Assembly: GCA_028872645.1 (NCBI GenBank) | Contig: JAPKDK010000192.1 | Span: 1 to 5,856, forward strand | DNA from: Verrucomicrobiota bacterium | GTDB lineage: Bacteria; Verrucomicrobiota; Verrucomicrobiia; Limisphaerales; UBA1100 | DNA: 5,856 bases | Reading direction: 5' to 3' | In this document: one piece after another, positions 1 to 5,856 of the stretch | Position numbering within the stretch: position 1 is the stretch's first letter | Layout of the letters: each line of letters begins with the position of its first letter | Translations under genes and position numbers: made by a program | The notes under the pieces: model-generated | Databases searched by the model: none | Seen by the model: only the letters and a program-made list of their open reading frames with translations | What the model was told of the DNA's origin: nothing

Positions 1-1656
1 GCGCAATCCCTGCGCGATGCGGCCGTGCCGGTTTATTTTTATGGCGTCGGCATCACTTCGCCGCGGGATATTATTATCGCCGGAATGGACGCGCCGCCCA
101 CGGCGTTTCTCGAGGACGAATTGCTCGTGCACGTGCGCGTGCGGTCGCAGGGGCTTGAGGGCAAAAATGCGCAGTTGATTCTCACGCTGAATGGCGAAAC
201 CGTGGCAGAAGAAACTATCCCCTTCGGCAAGGACGGCGAACGGCGCTGGCCCTTGCGCTTCAAAATCAACGTGGTTGGCGAGTTCGATTTGCGGGCCCAC
301 ATCGCCGCGCGCGAGGATGAAACCGACGCCGGCAACAACGAAGCCTCCCGCCGCCTGCGCGTGGTGGATGATAAAATCCGCGTGCTATTCGTGGAGCAAT
401 CACCGCGCTGGGATTATCGCTACCTCCAGGCCGTGCTAATGCGCGACCGCCGCGTGGAACTCAAAACGCTTTTGCTCGAAGGCGACCCTTCCATCGCCCA
501 GGAAGAAAACTCGCCGTACCTTGGGAAATTTCCTGAAACCAAAAAGGAACTTTTTAAATACGACGTGGTGGTGTTCGGCGACGTGGATCCCAGCCGCATC
601 TCCACTTCGCAAATGGAAAACCTCAACGAATTTGTCAGCCGCTTTGGCGGGGCGTTTGTGATGATCGCCGGGCGTCGCTACAGTCCGTTGTCCTATGCCG
701 ACACGCCGGTGGCGGATTTGTTGCCGGTGGAATTCGAGCCCGCCACAGTGGGCGGCGCGGAGCAGGAATTTGATCAACCCATCCAAGTACAACTCACCGC
801 ACGCGGGAAGGGCGATCCAATGCTCAACCTCGCCGGCGAAGGTGAAAGCAACGACGCGATGTGGGCCGCGATGCCGCCAATTTATTGGGTGGCGCCGGTG
901 ACCGCCAAGCCGGGCGCGACGGTGTTGATGGTGGACCCCGCGCGCGACACGCGTCAGGGCAAGCTCCCCGTAATAGCCCAGCACAAGTATGGTTTGGGGC
1001 AGGTTTTGTATGTGGGCACCGACAACACGTGGCGTTGGCGGCGCAATGTGGGGGATCGATATTACACGCGGTTTTGGGGCCAAGTGAACCAGCGAATGGC
1101 GCAGCAGCGTTTCATCGGCGCGGACAAGCGCGTGCAAATATCTTTGGACAACCAAAACTACAACGTGGGCGATCGCGTGCGGGTGTACGCGCGGCTGTAT
1201 CAAGAAGGCTACGAGCCATCGCTGGAAGAAGTTTTGCGCGGTGTGGTCACCACGGCTGGTGATGGCGACCGCCAATCGGAGGTGCCGCTCAAGGCGGTGA
1301 ACGGCCAGCCGGGATTGTTCTTTGGCGAATTCGTCGCGCCCACGGCGGGGCAATATCATTTTCACCTGCAGGAGGCGCCGAATCAGAAAAGCGATTTCAC
1401 CGTGGCGGAGAACAGTCTCGAAATGGCCGAGACCGCGATGAACGCCAAGCTAATGCAGGACATCGCCACGCTCACGCACGGGCGGTTTTTTCGCGAGGAA
1501 GATTTGCACAAACTGGTGGAAACCATCGCCGCCAAACCGACGCCCGTGGAGAGCCGATTGGAACTCGAACTGTGGGCCACGCCACTTTATTTCCTGCTCA
1601 TTCTGTTCGTCGTTACCGTTGAATGGGTGTTGCGCAAATGGTCTTACCTGAAATGA
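1..1656 (+). CDS. Membrane-anchored vWA / amidotransferase-like periplasmic protein (5' truncated)
   Basis: The frame is open from base 1 to a TGA at 1654-1656, giving 551 visible residues; the true start lies upstream. Numbering from the window edge, residues 1-20 (LRDAAVPVYFYGVG) look like the last helix and strand of a vWA domain. Residues about 25-125 form an Ig/CARDB-like beta domain. Residues about 128-365 match the amidotransferase-like fold of PVC vWA membrane proteins: LFVEQSPRWDYRYLQ, VVVFGDVDPSRIS, GGAFVMIAGRR, PPIYW and GTDNTWRWR. No cysteine occurs in the visible part, so this domain cannot be a cysteine-dependent amidotransferase and is probably structural or binding. A second beta domain (about 378-467) and one membrane helix (about 526-543) follow, then the basic tail RKWSYLK, which suggests the bulk is periplasmic. 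The gene overlaps the next one by four bases. Homologues usually follow moxR/DUF58/batA-like genes (family knowledge). The exact role is unknown. Confidence 0.85.
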   Translation, partial: AQSLRDAAVPVYFYGVGITSPRDIIIAGMDAPPTAFLEDELLVHVRVRSQGLEGKNAQLILTLNGETVAEETIPFGKDGERRWPLRFKINVVGEFDLRAHIAAREDETDAGNNEASRRLRVVDDKIRVLFVEQSPRWDYRYLQAVLMRDRRVELKTLLLEGDPSIAQEENSPYLGKFPETKKELFKYDVVVFGDVDPSRISTSQMENLNEFVSRFGGAFVMIAGRRYSPLSYADTPVADLLPVEFEPATVGGAEQEFDQPIQVQLTARGKGDPMLNLAGEGESNDAMWAAMPPIYWVAPVTAKPGATVLMVDPARDTRQGKLPVIAQHKYGLGQVLYVGTDNTWRWRRNVGDRYYTRFWGQVNQRMAQQRFIGADKRVQISLDNQNYNVGDRVRVYARLYQEGYEPSLEEVLRGVVTTAGDGDRQSEVPLKAVNGQPGLFFGEFVAPTAGQYHFHLQEAPNQKSDFTVAENSLEMAETAMNAKLMQDIATLTHGRFFREEDLHKLVETIAAKPTPVESRLELELWATPLYFLLILFVVTVEWVLRKWSYLK

Positions 1657-3347
1657 ACATCGCACAATCCAGCACAGTGTTAACCGCCAAACTCGCCGGC
1701 GTGCGCGGCAAGCGCCTCACGTTGGCGCTGGGCACGGGCATCGCGTGGCTCGCGGTGGCCGCCGTCACGCTGCTTGGCGCGGGGATGATGGCGGATTGGA
1801 AATGGGATTTATCCCACGGCGTGCGGCAGGCATTGCTGGCGCTGGATGCGGGGGTGCTGATCATCATCGTCGCGCGGTACATCGCCCGCCCGCTGATTAG
1901 CCAAGCCGACGATGAAACCGTGGCGTTGCAGGTGGAACAGGCGCGCCCGGAATTTCGCAGCCGTCTCATCGCGTCCACGCAACTGGCAGGCGGGCAAATC
2001 CCGGCGGGCACTTCAAAGGGCTTCGTGGCGGCTTTGTTGAATGAAACTGAGACGATGGCGCGCTCGGTGAATTTCAAAGCCATTGTGCCGGGCGATGCTT
2101 GCGCGGTAGCGACGGTGTTGGCGCTGCTGCTCGGCGGCTTGGGCGGCTTGGCATTTGACCGATTTCAGCCGGACACCGGCGTGCTGTTGCGGCGCGCGTT
2201 TCTTTCCAACGAAGTGGTGCCGCGCTTTACCCAAATTGAATCAGTGCGCGTGAATCCCCGAGCCACCCTTGCGCGCGGGGATGATGTGGAAATTGTCGTC
2301 ACATTGAAATCCATCAGCCGGGTGAATCCGGGCACGGCCATTATTAACATCAAATACGATAATGCCGATCGCGCAGTGCCGTATACTGTGGAGCGGAATG
2401 CGGCGTTATTTCCGAGCGAGTACCGTCTGAAGCTGGAAAATGTGCGCGAGTCATTTGAGGTCGATGTGCGCGTCAATGATGCCCGCGCGGCGCAACGCGT
2501 AACCGTCGTGCCGCGACCGGCGGTGCGGGCGATTGAGTTTCGCCAACACTATCCTTTGTACACCGGGCTATCATCGCAGGATCGGCGGCGCGGCGATCTC
2601 GTGTTGCTCGTGGGCGGTAAGCTATTGATCAAAGTGCACGCCAACAAACCGGTGGTTGGCGGCCAGGTCACAGTGTTTCACGCAAGCGGCAAGACCACGG
2701 AATATCCTTTGGAGAAATCTGGAAGTCACCACGAACTCAGGCGGACGGTGCCGTTGCGCGAACTGGGCATCACGGGGTTCAGCGTGAAGTTGCTGGACGA
2801 GTTCGGCTTCGATTCGCGCGATGAGGCGGTGTATCGCGTGACGATGCTGCCGGATAAACCGCCGGTGGTGCGCGTGCTGCGGCCGGTGCGCAAGGAGGAA
2901 AAAGTAACCCAACGCGGTCGCCTGCCGATTATGGTTTCGGTGAAGGACGATTACGGGGTGAACACGCTCACACTTAAATACACCGACGCCGCCGGTCGCG
3001 TGCAAAGCATTCCGCTGGAGCCGGAGAAAAAACTGGGACGTCAGGCGCGGGTGCCTTTTGAGTGGCGGATCATTGACCTCAAACCACAAGCGGGCGCGCG
3101 GATGGAATATTGGATTGAAGCGACCGACTCGTGCGCCCCAAGGGCGGGCGTGGGCCAAAGCCGTAAGCTGTTGGCCGCGGTGGTGACGGATGACGAAAAA
3201 CGACAGGACCTCCAAAACCGCGCTACCGATTCGATCACAGGAGTGAATGAAACGGCGGAAGGTCAGGAAAAACTTAATCGCGAACTCGGCGAAATCATCC
3301 GCGCGCGGGCAGTTCCGAGGGATTCAGGGCCGGTTGAAAACGAATAA
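1653..3347 (+). CDS. DUF4175-like membrane protein
   Basis: This encodes 564 residues from ATG 1653, ending at TAA 3345-3347. I chose this start because its ATGA overlaps the previous stop, typical of translational coupling; no strong Shine-Dalgarno is visible. In-frame ATGs at 1623 and 1638 would add ten or five residues. Membrane helices are predicted at about 22-45, 59-78 and 149-168. The cytoplasmic-type segment between helices 2 and 3 has PEFRSRLIASTQLA, which resembles the 'PELxxRLxSALxL' stretch of DUF4175-like proteins. Residues about 185-520 are beta-rich and presumably periplasmic, with YPLYTGL near 300, LPDKPPVVRVLRP near 400 and VKDDYGV near 430, all familiar in this family. From about 523 a short charged helix follows and the protein ends. 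Many relatives continue into a long Gln/Glu-rich helical region, so this one is short at the C-terminus. Its role is not known; it is probably a partner of the upstream membrane protein. Confidence 0.8.
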   Translation: MNIAQSSTVLTAKLAGVRGKRLTLALGTGIAWLAVAAVTLLGAGMMADWKWDLSHGVRQALLALDAGVLIIIVARYIARPLISQADDETVALQVEQARPEFRSRLIASTQLAGGQIPAGTSKGFVAALLNETETMARSVNFKAIVPGDACAVATVLALLLGGLGGLAFDRFQPDTGVLLRRAFLSNEVVPRFTQIESVRVNPRATLARGDDVEIVVTLKSISRVNPGTAIINIKYDNADRAVPYTVERNAALFPSEYRLKLENVRESFEVDVRVNDARAAQRVTVVPRPAVRAIEFRQHYPLYTGLSSQDRRRGDLVLLVGGKLLIKVHANKPVVGGQVTVFHASGKTTEYPLEKSGSHHELRRTVPLRELGITGFSVKLLDEFGFDSRDEAVYRVTMLPDKPPVVRVLRPVRKEEKVTQRGRLPIMVSVKDDYGVNTLTLKYTDAAGRVQSIPLEPEKKLGRQARVPFEWRIIDLKPQAGARMEYWIEATDSCAPRAGVGQSRKLLAAVVTDDEKRQDLQNRATDSITGVNETAEGQEKLNRELGEIIRARAVPRDSGPVENE

Positions 3348-3375
3348 GTTTGGCCGGGGACCAGTCAGATGAACG

Positions 3376-3403
3376 TTGCTAAAAGCAGCAAAATAGACAT
3401 AAT
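3376..3403 (+). promoter_or_regulatory. Candidate sigma70-type promoter for the coiled-coil gene
   Basis: A TTGCTA box at 3376-3381 (four of six matches to TTGACA) is followed after 16 bases by CATAAT at 3398-3403 (five of six matches to TATAAT). This local AT-rich patch lies in the 101-base gap after the second gene. It would start transcription near 3410, about 40 bases before the ATG at 3449. It is a pattern match only, and read-through from upstream is equally possible. Confidence 0.35.
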
Positions 3404-3434
3404 CCGCACAGCGTTGCCGAAAACGGACAACTCA

Positions 3435-3440
3435 CAGGAG
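3435..3440 (+). promoter_or_regulatory. Shine-Dalgarno site of the coiled-coil gene
   Basis: CAGGAG ends eight bases before the ATG at 3449, which is near-ideal spacing. It supports 3449 as the start of the last gene. Neither visible upstream start region has such a clear site. Confidence 0.8.
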
Positions 3441-3448
3441 AATATTTT

Positions 3449-5856
3449 ATGAAGCTAAACCGTATCATCCTCATTGCCGTGCTTGTAATGGTCTGCGCGC
3501 CTCTTTTGGCCGTAGCTGCGCCCGCCCAAAAATCCAATTCCGGTCTCCTCAAACAGGAGGTAAAGCAAAACAACATCGGCATCAGCCTCCAGCGCGTAAC
3601 GAGCCAGCTCGACTCGGTGATCGCTGAGTATAACCGCAACGGTTTGGAGGGCGACGATGTCGCCATGCTGCGGCGGTTCCGCGGGATGCTCAACCAACTC
3701 ACCGGCGCGGAAGTCGCCGGCGTGGTGAAGCAACTCAAGGCCGCGCAAATCATCGGCATCGACCCGAAGCTCGCCAGCGAAAATGCCATCGGCGCGTTCT
3801 CCGGCCAGAAACAAGTCATCGTTTCGCTCAAGCAAATTTATCTCGACTGGCAATTGCAGCAGGAATTCCGACTGCTCTCCACACGCTACGAGCGCCTCGC
3901 CAAAACCCAACACGGCAACCTCCAGCGCGCTGTGGAAATGGTCACCAAATCGCGCGGCTCCAATTCCTACATTTCCCGCGAGGACGCCAAGATTGATCTG
4001 CGCATTCAGGAGCTCGATCAAGTCGGCATCAACGACGAAGCTAAACTCCTCACCGCGCTTCTCGAAAAGCTCGACGAAAAATTCGCCGGCACCGAAGAGC
4101 ATCGCGCCGCCAACGCGTTAGCCAAAGTGAAGGTCGATTTGCGACCCGCCCTCGAAGGCGAGGCCACCGATCTCAAGAGTAAAGCCATCCAGAGCGCCGC
4201 GGGTTACGAGCAAAATGCCCATCGTAGCATGATCGAGCTCGTGCGCCTGCTCGCCCCCGAACGCAGTAAAGAGGAAACCATCCGCCAAGCCATCGAGGAC
4301 ATCAAAAGCGTGATGACCGAGCAAAAGGAAGTGATGGCCGAAACTAAGGAACTCAAGGACGCCAAAACGCCCGACACCGAATCCCTCGAGCGCCAACAAG
4401 CCGAGCTGGCTTTTCAGACCAATCTCATCCGGCAGGATGTCAAGGACGTCGTCCCAGCGGCCGCCGATGAACTCAAGCAATCGCGCGACAACCAGCAAAC
4501 CGTGCGCTCCATTTTGAGCAACACACAGGCAGCTCCAAGTAGCAAGGCCTTGTTAGCCCCCGAGCAGCAGGAGTTGGCGCTGGAAAATCTTGCCGACGCT
4601 AAGGATGCCCTAGTGGAGGAACTTAAACAAATGGCCGAGAACCGCGAGAACCCAAAAGATAAACTTGAGCAGTTAAAAGAACTCGCCAAGAAAGTCGCCG
4701 AACTGAAGGAGGCGGAAGAAAAAATCCAAGCCGCCGCTGAAAAACTCGAGGAACTCCCCAACCCCACCCCCAGTCAACAAGCCGAAGCCGAGGCCGCCCG
4801 CCAACTTGCCGAACAACAGGTTGCAGAGGCTAAGCAAATTGCCAGCCACTTGGAGCAAGTTCTAGAGAAAGCGCCCGAGGAAGTGAAGGCTGCTGCTGAG
4901 ATTGCGGCCAAAAAGGCTGAAGAGATTGCCAAGAAACTTCCCGAAATCGAGGAACGCGCCAAGAATGGCGGCACCGACGTAAAACCCGAAACCGCCAAGG
5001 CCGCCGAAGCATTAAAGAAAGCCACCGAACAAGCCAAGGTCGCCGAGGCCAAGGCGCAGGCGGAAGCAAAGAAAGCCTTTGCCGAGGCCAAAAAGGAATT
5101 TGAAAAAGCCGCCGAAGCCATCGCCGAGGCCAAGAAAAAAGAAGGCGCGGAGCCCTCGCACAAAACTGCTGATCAAGCCAAGGCGTGGGCCAAACAAGCC
5201 GCCGAGATGGCCGCCAAGGCCGAGACCAAACCCGAGATGCTCGAGCACATGGCCAAGGAAATCGAAAAACTCCTTCCCAAAATTGAAGAAGCCGCCAAGC
5301 AAGGTGGAGCCGACGTGAAGCCCGAGATCGCCAAGGCCGCCGAGGCATTAAAAAAAGCCGCCGAACAAGCCAAGGCCGCAAAAGAAAAAGCCCAAGCCGC
5401 CGCCGAGCCAGCCCTCGCTCAGGCGAAAAAGGAATTTGAAAAAGCCAAACAAGCCCTCGCCGAGGCCCAGCAAAAATCCGAGGACGCCCGTGAAATGAAT
5501 CCTGAGCAACGCAAAGGTTTGCAGGAGCAATCCAAAAAACAGGAAAAAGTAAAAGGCGAAACAAAGGACACCCAACAGGACGCCACCGAGGTCGCCCCCG
5601 AAGCCGCCGAAGCCATCGGCCAAGCTGCACGCCAAATGCAGAAGTCCGAGGACAAACTCGCCCAAGCCGAGAATGCCCCCGACGCCCAGCAAGCCGCAAT
5701 CGACGCCCTCGAAAAAGCCGAGCAACAACTCGCCGATAAAATTGACGATCTCGAAAAAGCCGCCGAGCAAAAGAAAGCCCTCGAGGAATTGAGCGGCGAC
5801 ATCGCCGAACTCATCAAGGAACAGCAAGACCTCCAACTCGAAACCGCTAAAACCGC
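3449..5856 (+). CDS. Exported Ala/Glu/Lys-rich coiled-coil protein with internal duplication (3' truncated)
   Basis: I translated this frame by hand from ATG 3449 to the window edge: 802 full codons with no stop, so the C-terminus lies beyond. The start is fixed by CAGGAG eight bases upstream and by the signal peptide that follows (MKLNRIILIAVLVMVCAPLLAVAAPA). Cleavage is likely after Ala23 or Ala26. The only cysteine, Cys16, is not in a proper lipobox, so this is probably not a lipoprotein. Residues about 27-270 are mixed helical sequence of no family I recognise (for example LRRFRGMLNQLTGAEVAG, IYLDWQLQQEFRLL). From about 274 on, the protein is low-complexity Ala/Glu/Lys/Gln helix with few aromatics, broken by the proline linker LPNPTPS near 435. 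Residues 495-564 and 607-676 are duplicated. The composition recalls TolA domain II and group-3 LEA proteins but is no proof of kinship. It probably acts as a long periplasmic rod or binding surface; the function is unknown. Confidence 0.85.
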   Translation, partial: MKLNRIILIAVLVMVCAPLLAVAAPAQKSNSGLLKQEVKQNNIGISLQRVTSQLDSVIAEYNRNGLEGDDVAMLRRFRGMLNQLTGAEVAGVVKQLKAAQIIGIDPKLASENAIGAFSGQKQVIVSLKQIYLDWQLQQEFRLLSTRYERLAKTQHGNLQRAVEMVTKSRGSNSYISREDAKIDLRIQELDQVGINDEAKLLTALLEKLDEKFAGTEEHRAANALAKVKVDLRPALEGEATDLKSKAIQSAAGYEQNAHRSMIELVRLLAPERSKEETIRQAIEDIKSVMTEQKEVMAETKELKDAKTPDTESLERQQAELAFQTNLIRQDVKDVVPAAADELKQSRDNQQTVRSILSNTQAAPSSKALLAPEQQELALENLADAKDALVEELKQMAENRENPKDKLEQLKELAKKVAELKEAEEKIQAAAEKLEELPNPTPSQQAEAEAARQLAEQQVAEAKQIASHLEQVLEKAPEEVKAAAEIAAKKAEEIAKKLPEIEERAKNGGTDVKPETAKAAEALKKATEQAKVAEAKAQAEAKKAFAEAKKEFEKAAEAIAEAKKKEGAEPSHKTADQAKAWAKQAAEMAAKAETKPEMLEHMAKEIEKLLPKIEEAAKQGGADVKPEIAKAAEALKKAAEQAKAAKEKAQAAAEPALAQAKKEFEKAKQALAEAQQKSEDAREMNPEQRKGLQEQSKKQEKVKGETKDTQQDATEVAPEAAEAIGQAARQMQKSEDKLAQAENAPDAQQAAIDALEKAEQQLADKIDDLEKAAEQKKALEELSGDIAELIKEQQDLQLETAKT
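4931..5140 (+). repeat. Internal duplication, copy 1 (residues 495-564 of the coiled-coil protein)
   Basis: This copy reads KKLPEIEERAKNGGTDVKPE, then TAKAAEALKKATEQAK, and ends near AKKEFEKAAEAIAEAKKK. It aligns without gaps to 5267-5476 at an offset of exactly 336 bases (112 codons). By my count 50 of 70 residues are identical. Exact DNA matches such as GGAATTTGAAAAAGCC (5095 and 5431) indicate duplication rather than composition alone. Confidence 0.85.
5267..5476 (+). repeat. Internal duplication, copy 2 (residues 607-676 of the coiled-coil protein)
   Basis: This is the partner of 4931-5140. It reads KLLPKIEEAAKQGGADVKPE, then IAKAAEALKKAAEQAK, and ends near AKKEFEKAKQALAEAQQK. The conserved core is GG-x-DVKPE-x-AKAAEALKKA, with a Gly-Gly break between two helices. 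After residue 676 the copy diverges into EDAREMNPEQRKG. I see no clear third copy one period upstream. Confidence 0.85.

Noticed and set aside
25..27. GTG as the start of the first gene
   Set aside because: The frame is open to base 1, and residues before and after the GTG form continuous vWA-like sequence, so the gene begins upstream.
861..1262. 133-codon + strand frame inside the first gene
   Set aside because: It overlaps the well-supported amidotransferase-like domain in another frame and has no family motifs.
436..1365. 309-codon open frame on the minus strand
   Set aside because: It lies wholly inside the first gene, is His/Arg-rich with no recognisable motifs, and is explained by the codon bias of the + strand gene.
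1623..1640. Upstream ATG starts (1623, 1638) for the DUF4175-like protein
   Set aside because: They have no Shine-Dalgarno and would add residues deep in the previous gene's membrane-helix code. The ATGA overlap at 1653 is more typical. They are not fully excluded.
3376..3391. Inverted repeat TTGCT / AGCAA as a terminator or operator
   Set aside because: It has only a five-base stem with a six-base loop and no T-run, and it overlaps the candidate -35 box. It is too weak to call.
3482..3499. Possible lipoprotein signal at Cys16 of the exported protein
   Set aside because: The residues before the cysteine (Val-Met-Val) do not fit the lipobox, and a normal Ala-x-Ala cleavage site follows.
4830..5699. 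289-codon open frame on the minus strand, Arg/Trp/Leu-rich
   Set aside because: It is antisense to the repetitive GCC/AAG/GAG codons of the coiled-coil gene, which rarely give minus-strand stops. The composition is implausible for a real protein.

Overview
The window looks like part of a chromosomal operon from a Verrucomicrobiota or Planctomycetota (PVC-group) bacterium. It is moderately GC-rich, and all three real genes lie on the + strand. The assignment rests on gene types. The first gene resembles the large membrane-anchored vWA/amidotransferase-like proteins, and the second resembles the DUF4175-like membrane proteins. In PVC genomes both typically follow moxR, DUF58 and batA-like genes. 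The upstream part of such an operon would lie outside the window, so the lineage and operon context are inferences.

Layout: (1) 1-1656 is the 3' part of a gene for a periplasm-facing, C-terminally anchored protein. It carries the tail of a probable vWA domain, an Ig-like domain, a cysteine-free amidotransferase-like domain, a second beta domain and one C-terminal membrane helix. (2) 1653-3347 overlaps it by ATGA and encodes a protein with three membrane helices and a large beta-rich periplasmic region of DUF4175 type. (3) 3348-3448 is a 101-base gap with a candidate sigma70-type promoter and a good Shine-Dalgarno site. (4) 3449 to the window end is open throughout. It encodes more than 800 residues of an exported, Ala/Glu/Lys/Gln-rich helical protein that lacks its C-terminus here and contains a 112-residue internal duplication.

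The first two genes are translationally linked and probably make partner proteins at the inner membrane, facing the periplasm. The third may belong to the same system, because DUF4175-like proteins often carry a long helical C-terminal region and this one ends early. It also has its own promoter and RBS candidates, its own signal peptide and different synonymous codon choice, so it may be regulated separately. I see no RNA genes, mobile elements, CRISPR arrays or convincing terminators. The most interesting part is the third gene: its lack of recognisable family, its duplication, and its possible role as a detached partner of the DUF4175-like protein.
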